From contig URFW01000001.1 of NCBI GenBank assembly GCA_900547225.1, positions 62,001 to 126,000 of the forward strand: a stretch of DNA of 64,000 nucleotides, read 5' to 3'. A program made the position numbers and the translations under genes. This document shows, piece by piece, positions 14,813-22,371 of this stretch. The notes under the pieces were generated by a model. That model was not told the DNA's origin, did not search any database, and saw nothing but the letters and a program-made list of their open reading frames with translations. Every line of letters starts with the position of its first letter. Position 1 is the first letter of the stretch. Origin of the DNA: an uncultured Mycoplasmatota bacterium (GTDB taxonomy: Bacteria > Bacillota_I > Bacilli_A > RF39 > UBA660).

Positions 14813-16156
14813 ATGAAATACAATAATGAATTTATATTAAGATTTGAATTCTTTGGTGGATTAATGTATTCTAGTTTTGATCAGGGTATATATATAATTG
14901 ACTATATGGATTCAGTATTTTTGGATTGCATAAAGAATAAATATAAGTATGAAACATCTATCAAGATTGTTGAAAAAGTATTTGATTGTGATCATTATAA
15001 ACCAAATATTAAAGAAATGTTAAATTACGGTTTTTTAACTAAATCAAGTGAAATTAAAGATTATGAAAATGATTATAATTGTTGGAATATAAAAGAATAT
15101 AAAAAAATTATATCAAAAGCACAAAAAAGAAAATATTTGAGTTCACCTATAGAAGTTAGTATTTATCCATCTAGTTTCTGCCAATTGAATTGTAAATTTT
15201 GTTACTTTTCTAATAAAAAAAACAAATATGTGAAATGTAATTCAAGTGAGAGCTGGATTAAATTAATCGATGTTTTAAAAGAAAAAAATGTAATATATTT
15301 ATCAATCTTAGGAGGAGAACCAACTCTTTATTATGATATTGATAAAATTTTAATCCATGCAAATAAAATAAAAATGAAGACTACAATAACAACAAATGGA
15401 TTACATATAAAATCAAGTACTTTTGATATTATATGTAAAAGTAAGTATATAACTCCTACTATTTCTATTCAAAGTTTAACAGAACACAACTATAAATATA
15501 TGGGTGTAAGTAGTAATAAAATCGTAAAAACAATAGATAAATTTATAGAAAAAGGTAAAATACCAAGAATTAATTCAGTGATATATAATCAAAGTAAAGA
15601 AGAAATATATGAATTGATTGATTTTTGTGTTTTGAGAGGCATTACTCAATATTCTTTAAATATATATATGCCTTTAGGAAATTCATTGAGAGACAAAGAT
15701 GACTTTTCATATTATAAAGAGCTTGATTGTAACATACAATCTTATTTACTGAAGAAGAAGTATAATAACATTTCTGTGAATATACAAGGATGTTTATTTT
15801 ATTCAGCATTTTATGATGAATGCGATAGTCCGGTTAAAAATGAATTTGATAAAATAATATATGGCTGTGAAGCAGGTCAAACGAAGGTTGAAATAATGCC
15901 TGATGGCACATTGTTACCTTGTACAGCTTTTGATATAAATGATTTTAATTATGAAAATGTTTTTGAAAAAAATTTTAATGATATATGGGAAAATTCATAT
16001 AGTTTGAATATTTTACGAAATTATAAAATAGAAGATAAAAAATGTGCTAAATGTAAATATAATGATTTTTGTAATGGTGGATGTCCTGCATATAATGTAA
16101 GAAAAAATAAATCTTTAACAAAGAAAGGTGATGACAGGTGCAAAGTGGTTTTATAA
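14813..16156 (+). CDS. Radical SAM/SPASM peptide maturase
   Basis: The 447-residue enzyme has three parts. Residues 1-90 resemble a PqqD-like peptide-recognition region. A radical SAM barrel starts at about 115 with SSFCQLNCKFCYFS, the CX3CX2C motif for the SAM-binding 4Fe-4S cluster, and SILGGEPTLYY (about 165) as the GGE motif. The C-terminus is a full SPASM domain: C-x12-G-x4-C (CEAGQTKV... to LLPC, about 362-380), CAKCKYNDFCNGGC (CX2CX5CX3C, about 419-432), and a final Cys in GDDRCKVVL, giving ligands for two auxiliary clusters. Such enzymes modify ribosomal peptides by forming thioether or C-C bonds. The adjacent 30-residue peptide is the likely substrate. It overlaps the next gene by 19 bases. 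Confidence 0.9.
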   Translation: MKYNNEFILRFEFFGGLMYSSFDQGIYIIDYMDSVFLDCIKNKYKYETSIKIVEKVFDCDHYKPNIKEMLNYGFLTKSSEIKDYENDYNCWNIKEYKKIISKAQKRKYLSSPIEVSIYPSSFCQLNCKFCYFSNKKNKYVKCNSSESWIKLIDVLKEKNVIYLSILGGEPTLYYDIDKILIHANKIKMKTTITTNGLHIKSSTFDIICKSKYITPTISIQSLTEHNYKYMGVSSNKIVKTIDKFIEKGKIPRINSVIYNQSKEEIYELIDFCVLRGITQYSLNIYMPLGNSLRDKDDFSYYKELDCNIQSYLLKKKYNNISVNIQGCLFYSAFYDECDSPVKNEFDKIIYGCEAGQTKVEIMPDGTLLPCTAFDINDFNYENVFEKNFNDIWENSYSLNILRNYKIEDKKCAKCKYNDFCNGGCPAYNVRKNKSLTKKGDDRCKVVL

Positions 16157-17886
16157 ATGAAGAAGATTATAAAAATATGAATAAATATGAAGAACAACTA
16201 TTAGTTTTAAAGCAATTTGTAAGAGACAATGAATGGTATAATATGCTCAAATTTGATATTGCACTTAACCCGAAGTTAGCTGAAGAAATAGTTGGAATTA
16301 TAAAAAGCATAGACATAAATAATTTTAACTCAGATGATTATAAAAATATTATATTAACTTTGAGAAATAAGTGTATGAAATTAAAAAATATGGCTGATTC
16401 TACTAGTGATACAATATTAAAATGGTATAACTATAGATGGGCCTACGCATATTATGGTTTGATTGAAGTAATAACTGAAGGATCTTTAGTTACTGATAAA
16501 ATATTAAGCACATTTAAAGAAAAATATGGGAATGCCTATTTAGATTTTATTAAAAAAATCGATAAACATGTACCATCTAGCTTAACAAATTTTTCGGTTT
16601 CAAATACAAATGATATAGATTTAAGTGATGAAAATATAAAAATATATTTACTAATGAAATATTTTCAAGACGATCAACATATTTTCCATGAACAAATACT
16701 TATAAAAGATCATCAAAACGCAAGAAGAAATTTTGAGGCTATTGTAAAAAAAGAATATCCTCATCTGAATAAAGTTAATGGTAAAAATTTACTTATGTTA
16801 GTTATTCTAGATAATATTCCTATAATAGATATTAATATATTATCAAGATTTATAATTGCTACAGGAAATAAGGATTTATCATATATAATTGGTGGTAAGG
16901 GATTAGGTCTTTCTATATTAAATACTAATGGTTTTAATATTCCTAAAACTTATATAATCCCAGTTACATCACTAAAAGAAGAATTATATAAAGGAAAAAT
17001 TCAAGAATTGAAAAATATTAACTATTCTGTAAGAAGTTCAGCAACCGTTGAGGATAATGAAAATAATTCATTTGCAGGAATGTTTACATCAGTATTAGAT
17101 GTTGAAAAACCAAATTTATCAAAAGCAGTTGAAGTTGTTAAAAGATCAATTAACAATCCAAGAGTTGTTTCATATGTAAATCATTTCAACACAGATAAAC
17201 CTTATATGTCTGTGGTAATTCAAAAATATAAAGAACCAACACTGTCTGGTGTGTGGATAGGTAATGATATTAATAGTGGATATTTAGAATGGGTAAATGG
17301 CAACGGAGAAAAATTGGTGAGTGGACATGTCAAACCAATATCTGAAAAATGGCCAAATAACAATGAAGAAGATAATTTAATGGTTAAAAATGAATGTGTG
17401 GGAAATTACTGTTTAGAATTGCAAAGAAAATTAAATGCCAGTGCAGATTTAGAATGGTGTATATTGGATGGTGAATTAGTTTGGTTACAATATAGACCTG
17501 TAACAAAAAAAATAGAATATGAAGAAAACAAGAAAAGTATTGATGGTGAATCATTTGTTGGTGTTGCGGCATCTTCTGGTGAAATAATTGGAAGACCATT
17601 TTATTTGGATGATCCAAATGATGTTGATAAATTTATAGAGGGAAGTATTTTGCTAACAGAATATACAGATCCGGATTGGGTACCTGTCATTCTTAAAAGT
17701 TCGGGAATAATAACGGCTGAAGGTGGATTTTTATCACACACAGCTATCATTTCAAGAGAATTAGGAATTCCTTGTGTAACTGGATTAGGATATGATGTTA
17801 TAAACAAATTAAAAGAAGAAGATCAAATTGAAGTTAATGGAAGTAGTGGATGTGTAAAAAAATATATATTAAAAAGAAAAATATAG
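16138..17886 (+). CDS. PEP synthase/rifampin-phosphotransferase-like dikinase
   Basis: The 582-residue protein has a helical N-terminal region (1-235) that I do not recognise, a PPDK/PEP-synthase ATP-grasp domain (about 245-465) with GGKGLGLSILNTNGFNIPKT, YSVRSSATVEDN and the closing DLEWCILDGELVWLQYRPVT, and a C-terminal swivelling phosphohistidine domain with GGFLSHTAIISRELGIPCV (about 530-548), whose His carries the phosphate. The pyruvate-binding TIM barrel of true PEP synthase is absent, as in rifampin phosphotransferases and related small-molecule kinases. It probably phosphorylates the product or an intermediate of this locus. The GTG start at 16138 has AAAGGTGATG upstream and overlaps the radical SAM gene, indicating translational coupling. 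Confidence 0.8.
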   Translation: MQSGFINEEDYKNMNKYEEQLLVLKQFVRDNEWYNMLKFDIALNPKLAEEIVGIIKSIDINNFNSDDYKNIILTLRNKCMKLKNMADSTSDTILKWYNYRWAYAYYGLIEVITEGSLVTDKILSTFKEKYGNAYLDFIKKIDKHVPSSLTNFSVSNTNDIDLSDENIKIYLLMKYFQDDQHIFHEQILIKDHQNARRNFEAIVKKEYPHLNKVNGKNLLMLVILDNIPIIDINILSRFIIATGNKDLSYIIGGKGLGLSILNTNGFNIPKTYIIPVTSLKEELYKGKIQELKNINYSVRSSATVEDNENNSFAGMFTSVLDVEKPNLSKAVEVVKRSINNPRVVSYVNHFNTDKPYMSVVIQKYKEPTLSGVWIGNDINSGYLEWVNGNGEKLVSGHVKPISEKWPNNNEEDNLMVKNECVGNYCLELQRKLNASADLEWCILDGELVWLQYRPVTKKIEYEENKKSIDGESFVGVAASSGEIIGRPFYLDDPNDVDKFIEGSILLTEYTDPDWVPVILKSSGIITAEGGFLSHTAIISRELGIPCVTGLGYDVINKLKEEDQIEVNGSSGCVKKYILKRKI

Positions 17887-17902
17887 TAAAAAGGCGAATT
17901 AT

Positions 17903-18637
17903 ATGATTTTATTTTTAACAAGTAATGTTGGTGGAGTAAAAAAAGAAAATGGCAAAAAATATCCTGTTAGATTTTTCGAAAAAAACAAATTTTTAAATAA
18001 TTTAAAAAAGAACTTAACAGAAACGAAAAAATTTTTGTTAATTGCGAGCAATCCAGATGATTATGAAAAGAATGATTTATTTTTGAAAATGGATATAAAA
18101 GCATTGGAATTAAGCGGTTTACATTTTGATGAATATGTTGTATTAGACGGAAGAAATTCAAATAAAGTTAAATCAGTCTTAAATGGTGTAAATTTGATAT
18201 TTTTATGTGGAGGTAATACATTAACACAAAATAATTTTTTAAATCGTATTAATCTAAAAAAATATTTAAAAAAAATTGATTCTGTTGTTGTCGGGATAAG
18301 TGCAGGATCAATTAATTCTGCAAAAAATGTGTTCAATAGTCCAGAAAGTGACACTGATCTGAATAATTCACCTTATTTACAAGGCTTAGAATTAACAAAT
18401 ATAAATATTGAACCTCATTTTAGCGTCAATAATTTAAATGATGATTCAAAAAAAATTCAAATGAATGCTATATTATCTGAGTCTAATAATAGACTATTAT
18501 ATGGTTTGACGGATGGATCATACATTATTAAAAATGGCTCAAAATGTACTTTATATGGAGAAAGTTACAAAATACAAAATGGAAATATTATAAAAATTTG
18601 TGAAGATGATAATTTTATTGATATTGATGATATTTAA
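17903..18637 (+). CDS. Peptidase E-like hydrolase (S51, class I GATase fold)
   Basis: The 244-residue protein resembles the dipeptidase E/cyanophycinase family. FLCGGNTLTQ (about 95-104) matches the GGN-x-x-x segment of PepE, and VVGISAGSINSAKNVF (about 130-145) contains the nucleophile elbow GxSAG with the catalytic Ser. NIEPHFSVNN supplies a plausible catalytic His (about 171). PepE cuts Asp-X dipeptides, while other members act on larger peptides or on self-protection. Placed 16 bases after the phosphotransferase gene, it is likely the last gene of the RiPP-like operon, for leader removal, product trimming or immunity. No transporter gene is present in the cluster. The precursor has one Asp, in SKGDGW. 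Confidence 0.75.
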   Translation: MILFLTSNVGGVKKENGKKYPVRFFEKNKFLNNLKKNLTETKKFLLIASNPDDYEKNDLFLKMDIKALELSGLHFDEYVVLDGRNSNKVKSVLNGVNLIFLCGGNTLTQNNFLNRINLKKYLKKIDSVVVGISAGSINSAKNVFNSPESDTDLNNSPYLQGLELTNINIEPHFSVNNLNDDSKKIQMNAILSESNNRLLYGLTDGSYIIKNGSKCTLYGESYKIQNGNIIKICEDDNFIDIDDI

Positions 18638-18717
18638 AATAATACGGTAATGCATTATAGTAACTTACTATTTGTAAGATTGTTTTCAGATTTTTGATAA
18701 AAACCAATATGCATAAT

Positions 18718-18746
18718 TTGACAATGTCATATAATTTTGATATGCT
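18718..18746 (+). promoter_or_regulatory. Promoter of the tyrS leader
   Basis: TTGACA (18718-18723) and TATGCT (18741-18746) have a 17-base spacer. A TATAAT at 18730-18735 lies too close to this -35 to be paired with it. Confidence 0.5.
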
Positions 18747-18751
18747 TCTTG

Positions 18752-18967
18752 TAAGTTAATTAAAAAGCGATTCATTCGAAGTAATTATTTTAATTTATTT
18801 ATAGAAAGCTTATGGTTGATGAAAATAAGTATAGTTAAAGTGATGAATTACAAATGATGATTTTAAACGGATAATCTCGTTAAAGATTAGAGGTAATAAA
18901 CATTTATTACGAATTAAGGTGGTACCACGGTTACTAATCGTCCTTTATTTAAGGATGATTTTTTTGT
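18752..18967 (+). promoter_or_regulatory. T-box leader of tyrS
   Basis: The conserved T-box sequence AAGGTGGTACCACGG lies at 18916-18930, followed by the terminator AATCGTCCTT (18936-18945) with AAGGATGATT (18951-18960) and a T run. Uncharged tRNA binding to the leader stabilises the antiterminator made with the T-box bases and allows transcription of the synthetase gene. A TAC codon at 18849-18851, in GAATTACAAATG, is the likely tyrosine specifier, although I did not fold stem I fully. The regulated gene is tyrS, which agrees. Between the terminator and tyrS lies a second, Tyr-codon-rich upstream ORF. Confidence 0.88.
18936..18966 (+). terminator. T-box terminator
   Basis: Ten-pair stem with one G-U pair, loop TATTT, followed by seven Ts. 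It is the termination half of the tyrS T-box switch. Confidence 0.85.
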
Positions 18968-18986
18968 TTTAAAGGAGGTGATTTGT

Positions 18987-19094
18987 ATGGATGTTGATTA
19001 TTACTATTATTATTACTTTGAAAATAGTTTTCTAATTAACTTAAATATAAATCATACTGGAGGAATAAAAAAACATGAAAAAAGAATTATTTGA
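18987..19094 (+). CDS. Tyr-rich upstream ORF overlapping the tyrS start
   Basis: An ORF of 35 codons starts with ATG 18987 behind AAAGGAGGTGAT (18971-18982), the strongest ribosome binding site in this part of the window. The peptide begins MDVDYYYYYYFENSF: codons 5 to 10 are six consecutive Tyr codons (TAT TAC TAT TAT TAT TAC). The ORF covers the tyrS Shine-Dalgarno site (GGAGG 19059-19063) and its start codon, and stops 17 bases inside tyrS in another frame. The arrangement suggests a translational attenuator that senses charged tRNA-Tyr after the T-box has allowed transcription. It is too small for most gene finders. Confidence 0.7.
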   Translation: MDVDYYYYYYFENSFLINLNINHTGGIKKHEKRII

Positions 19095-20304
19095 TGTCCT
19101 AAAAGAAAGGGGATATGTAAAAGATTTAACACACGAAAAAGAAATCAGAAATTTAATAAATGGAAAACCTATGACTTTTTATTTGGGTATTGATCCTACC
19201 GAGGATAGTCTTCATATAGGACATTTTTTTGCACTTACTTTATTTAGGTGGTTACAAGATTTTGGCCATCGTGGAATAATTCTTATTGGTGGTGCGACCG
19301 CTTTAATTGGAGATCCAACAGGCAAAAGCGATATGAGAAAAATGTTATCTCAGGAAGAAGTTAAACATAATAAAATAGAAGTCAAGCAGCTTGTTAAAAG
19401 GTTCGTTAAAACTAGTGGCGATAATCCTGCTATTATAGTAGATAACGCTGATTGGATATGTGATAAAACGTATGTTAACTTTATGAGAGATGTAGGAGTA
19501 CATTTTAACGTTAATATGATGCTTAGTTCAGAGTGTTACAAAAAAAGATTAGAAAGTGGAGGCTTAACTTTTTTGGAAATGGGATATATGCTAATGCAGG
19601 CCTTTGATTTTGTTCATTTAAACAAAGAGTTTGGATGTAAATTACAAATAGGTGGATCAGATCAGTGGGGAAATATTTTAGCTGGTTCTAATTTATCTAG
19701 AAAAATAGGATTTAGTGAAGGAAAGAAAATAGAACCATTATTTGGAATGGTATGTCCTCTTTTGTTAAAAGCAGATGGAGAAAAAATGGGTAAAACAGCA
19801 TCAGGTACTTTATGGGTATCAAGAAATAAGACAACACCATTTGAATTCTTTCAATCATGGATTAATTCATATGATGAAGATGTTGAAAGATCACTTGCAT
19901 TTTTTACTAGAATTGATATGAACGAAATAAAAAATTTATGCAAAAAGGATATAAGGCAAGCTAAGGAGCTATTAGCGTTTGAAGTCACTAAATTAGTACA
20001 TGGGAAAGAAGAAGCAGAAAAAGCAAGAGACACTGCAAGATCTTTATTTAGTGGAAATATTTTAATAAATGATATACCTACAAAGGAAATAAATATAGAT
20101 AATGATATATTATTAATTGATTTGTTAGTACTATGTTCTTTGGCTAAGTCTAAAACAGAAGCTAAAAGGTTGATTTTGCAAAATGGAATTAAAATAGATG
20201 GAGAAAAGGAAAAAAATATAGATAAAATTATAAAAATATCAAATAGAGAAATAGTAATTCAAAAAGGAAAGAAATGCTTTATTAAAATAAGATTTGTTAA
20301 GTAA
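19075..20304 (+). CDS. tyrS: Tyrosyl-tRNA synthetase
   Basis: TyrRS attaches tyrosine to tRNA-Tyr. The 409-residue protein is the standard bacterial class I enzyme: DSLHIGHF holds the HIGH motif (about 44-51), GGSDQWGNI lies in the tyrosine/tRNA pocket region (about 196-204), GEKMGKTASGTLW carries the KMSKS loop as KMGKT (about 238-242), and a C-terminal S4 RNA-binding domain spans about 345-409 (SKTEAKRLILQNGIKIDGE). The start ATG 19075 has GGAGG eleven bases upstream, a slightly long spacing. Expression is controlled by the T-box, and probably by the Tyr-rich ORF that overlaps its start. Confidence 0.96.
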   Translation: MKKELFDVLKERGYVKDLTHEKEIRNLINGKPMTFYLGIDPTEDSLHIGHFFALTLFRWLQDFGHRGIILIGGATALIGDPTGKSDMRKMLSQEEVKHNKIEVKQLVKRFVKTSGDNPAIIVDNADWICDKTYVNFMRDVGVHFNVNMMLSSECYKKRLESGGLTFLEMGYMLMQAFDFVHLNKEFGCKLQIGGSDQWGNILAGSNLSRKIGFSEGKKIEPLFGMVCPLLLKADGEKMGKTASGTLWVSRNKTTPFEFFQSWINSYDEDVERSLAFFTRIDMNEIKNLCKKDIRQAKELLAFEVTKLVHGKEEAEKARDTARSLFSGNILINDIPTKEINIDNDILLIDLLVLCSLAKSKTEAKRLILQNGIKIDGEKEKNIDKIIKISNREIVIQKGKKCFIKIRFVK

Positions 20305-20319
20305 ATTTATAATAATTGC

Positions 20320-20348
20320 TTGACAAATATGTTAAAACTTGCTATTTT
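20320..20348 (+). promoter_or_regulatory. Promoter of the GNAT leader
   Basis: TTGACA (20320-20325) and TATTTT (20343-20348) with a 17-base spacer; start near 20355. Confidence 0.6.
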
Positions 20349-20354
20349 ATAAGC

Positions 20355-20461
20355 AATAAGTGAGTTTGAGTGTGATATTATATCTAGCCTCAAAGGGCAA
20401 TAAGCCTACACGTACTTTAAATAAGCACGGAGTCACTATAGGAGTGACTTACGTGCTTTTT
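20355..20461 (+). promoter_or_regulatory. Structured leader with terminator before GNAT gene, class unknown
   Basis: The leader can form TTTGAG (20365-20370) with CTCAAA (20389-20394), GGC (20396-20398) with GCC (20404-20406), and CGTACTT with AAGCACG (imperfect, 20411-20429). The last competes with a strong two-part terminator: AAGCACG (20423-20429) with CGTGCTT (20452-20458) outside, AGTCACT (20431-20437) with AGTGACT (20443-20449) inside, then Ts. Overlap of the alternative arms suggests conditional termination. I see no ATG ORF with a ribosome binding site in it and no known riboswitch consensus. It stands in front of an island of acetyltransferase and hydrolase genes, as the deaminase attenuator does at 9462. 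Confidence 0.55.
20423..20461 (+). terminator. Leader terminator
   Basis: Two stacked seven-pair helices with a small internal asymmetry (GA... TTA side) followed by five Ts. One of the strongest terminators in the window. Confidence 0.85.
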
Positions 20462-20495
20462 GTTTGTCACTTACAAGAAAGGATGGTGAAAAATT

Positions 20496-20978
20496 ATGAT
20501 AAGAAAAGCGATTAAAGAAGATGCAAAAGATATTGTTAGAATTAACGTTAATTCTTGGAAGGAAACGTATAGAAAAATATTTCCTACTGATTTTTTAGAT
20601 AAACTTGATAGTAAAAATATTTCGGCAATAGAAAGATGTAAGGAAAAAATAGAAGAGTATGTTGTTTATGAACAAGAAGGTAAAATAGTTGCAATGGCGC
20701 GATATGGAATAAACAAGAAAGGCTATGATAAAGCATATGCTGAAATTTATGCATTATATGTTGATTTAGAATATAAAAATCAAGGTATTGGAACAAAAAT
20801 GATAGATTATATATTTAAAATATTAAAAAATGATTTTAAATATGTATTGATTAGTACTTTAAAAGAAAATAGTGCTAATGAGTTTTATAAAAAAATATGT
20901 GGAAAACTTATTGGAGAATGTAATTTTTCACTAATGGGAAATAATTATTTAGAGAATTTATATCAATATGTATTATAG
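20496..20978 (+). CDS. GNAT family N-acetyltransferase
   Basis: This 160-residue protein is a typical single-domain GNAT. The N-terminal strand IRKAIKEDAKDIVRINVNSW is followed by YALYVDLEYKNQGIGTKMID (about 85-104), where KNQGIG is the acetyl-CoA loop (Q/R-x-x-G-x-G/A), and the terminal LISTLKENSANEFYKKICGK segment. Its substrate is unknown; related enzymes acetylate aminoglycosides, polyamines, peptides or protein N-termini. ATG 20496 has AAAGGATGGTG upstream. Expression probably depends on read-through of the terminator in the 20355 leader. It ends 12 bases before a second acetyltransferase gene, and the two are likely cotranscribed. Confidence 0.82.
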   Translation: MIRKAIKEDAKDIVRINVNSWKETYRKIFPTDFLDKLDSKNISAIERCKEKIEEYVVYEQEGKIVAMARYGINKKGYDKAYAEIYALYVDLEYKNQGIGTKMIDYIFKILKNDFKYVLISTLKENSANEFYKKICGKLIGECNFSLMGNNYLENLYQYVL

Positions 20979-20990
20979 GAGGAAGAACTT

Positions 20991-21539
20991 ATGAAATATT
21001 TTAAGAAATTTGTAGGACATAGATTATATTTATCACCAATGAATATTTTAGATGCTGAAAAATATACCATGTGGATGAATGATAGAAGTGTAACGGATCC
21101 AACTGGTAGTACTGTTAAAATTACTTCTATAGAAGGAGAAAAAGAATGGATTACTAATGCGTCCAAAACTGGTGATGCAAACTTTGCAATAGTAGATATT
21201 AAAACTGATGAACTTTTAGGTAATTGTTCATTGTTAAATATTGATAGAATAAATAGATGTTGTACAGTAGGAATTTTTATTGGAGATGAAGAAAATAGGA
21301 ATAAAGGCTATGGAGCGGAAGCGTTAAGATTACTTTTGAATTATGCTTTTAATATGGAAAATATGCATAATGTTAATCTAGAAGTATTTTCATTTAACGA
21401 AAGAGCAATTAAATGTTACTCGAAAGTGGGATTTAAAGAGTATGGAAGAAGACATGAAGTATACTTTTTAGATGGTAAATATCATGATAAGATTGAAATG
21501 GAAATATTAGAAAATGATTTTAGAAAAGAAAGTAATTAA
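20991..21539 (+). CDS. RimJ/RimL-like GNAT acetyltransferase
   Basis: The 182-residue protein has the arrangement of the RimJ/RimL branch (Acetyltransf_3): an opening KKFVGHRLYLSPMNILDAEK, the core strand CCTVGIFIGDEENRNKGYG with NRNKGYGAEALRLLL as the acetyl-CoA loop (about 103-117), and the VFSFNERAIKCYSKVGFKEYG end motif (given as SFNERAIKCYSKVGF, about 141-155). RimJ/RimL enzymes acetylate ribosomal protein N-termini, but relatives act on many small amines, so the substrate is open. GGAGGAAG lies before the ATG. A strong terminator closes this two-gene unit at 21564. Confidence 0.85.
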   Translation: MKYFKKFVGHRLYLSPMNILDAEKYTMWMNDRSVTDPTGSTVKITSIEGEKEWITNASKTGDANFAIVDIKTDELLGNCSLLNIDRINRCCTVGIFIGDEENRNKGYGAEALRLLLNYAFNMENMHNVNLEVFSFNERAIKCYSKVGFKEYGRRHEVYFLDGKYHDKIEMEILENDFRKESN

Positions 21540-21563
21540 ATATATAAGTATAAGCTTATTTTG

Positions 21564-21600
21564 ATGCTACTAATAGTTTTTATAATTAGTAGCATTTTTA
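21564..21600 (+). terminator. Terminator after the GNAT pair
   Basis: ATGCTACTAAT (21564-21574) and ATTAGTAGCAT (21585-21595) form an eleven-pair stem followed by five Ts. Confidence 0.9.
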
Positions 21601-21661
21601 TATATTGAAAAAATATAATATGTAATTTAAAATGATAATAGATATGGAAGGTGATTACGTT

Positions 21662-22366
21662 ATGGAAAAGATAGAGAATGAATACTTTGTAATAAATTAT
21701 TCTAAATCCTTGAGTGAAATAGTTAAAAAAATGATTAGCATTTCTACTAAAAAAGTGCCAGAAATATTTGCATTTTTCCACATTAAAAGTTATAGAAAAG
21801 TAACTGTTAATTTATTTGATAGTATAGATGAATTTAAATATTTTGTATCTGATTTAAGAGGCATTAGTAAAGATCAATTACCAGAATATTGTAAGGGTAC
21901 TTTTGATTGTGGAATGATTAATCATTATATAGAGCCTAACATTATGAAAGGAAGTTTTCTATATAATACTAGAATTTGTTCTATTTTCCATGAATTAGTT
22001 CACGTTATTTATTATGAAATTATTTTAAATAAAAATTATAAAGATAGAGTTATCTGGTTAGATGAGGGACTTGCAATGAATCTATCCGGAGAATTTCAAA
22101 ATGTTTTGCTTGATGATATATTAGATAAGGTATTATCATTTAAGGAGATGCCAAACATGAATGAGATTTCTCATGGTTTGGCATTTGTAAATGATAAGTA
22201 TGATGGATATATAGCAAGTTTTATTTCAGTAAATTATTTGCTTGAAACGCTAAATAACAATGAATTATTAAACATTATAAAAAACAAGGATATGATATAT
22301 GAAATAGGTGAAGATGTACTTAATAATGCCATTAGATATTATAATGATAAAAAGATAAGGAGATGA
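21662..22366 (+). CDS. Putative gluzincin-type metallopeptidase
   Basis: The 234-residue protein is predicted to be a cytoplasmic zinc peptidase of the MA(E) type. CSIFHELVHVIYYEII (about 108-123) contains HExxH, and VIWLDEGLAMNLSGEF (about 135-150) has the Glu of the downstream WLDEGLA segment that acts as third zinc ligand in M1-like and peptidase-MA families. No signal peptide is visible. I chose ATG 21662 because AAGGTGAT lies at 21648-21655; the in-frame ATG at 21632 has no ribosome binding site. The target is unknown. Its stop overlaps the region of the next gene's ribosome binding site, so it is coupled to the GNAT gene at 22372. Confidence 0.7.
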   Translation: MEKIENEYFVINYSKSLSEIVKKMISISTKKVPEIFAFFHIKSYRKVTVNLFDSIDEFKYFVSDLRGISKDQLPEYCKGTFDCGMINHYIEPNIMKGSFLYNTRICSIFHELVHVIYYEIILNKNYKDRVIWLDEGLAMNLSGEFQNVLLDDILDKVLSFKEMPNMNEISHGLAFVNDKYDGYIASFISVNYLLETLNNNELLNIIKNKDMIYEIGEDVLNNAIRYYNDKKIRR

Positions 22367-22371
22367 TAAAG

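Noticed and set aside
20361..20520. A GTG/TTG-initiated frame through the 20355 leader and its terminator
   Set aside because: It has no ribosome binding site or ATG and runs out of frame into the GNAT gene; the hairpins explain the sequence better.
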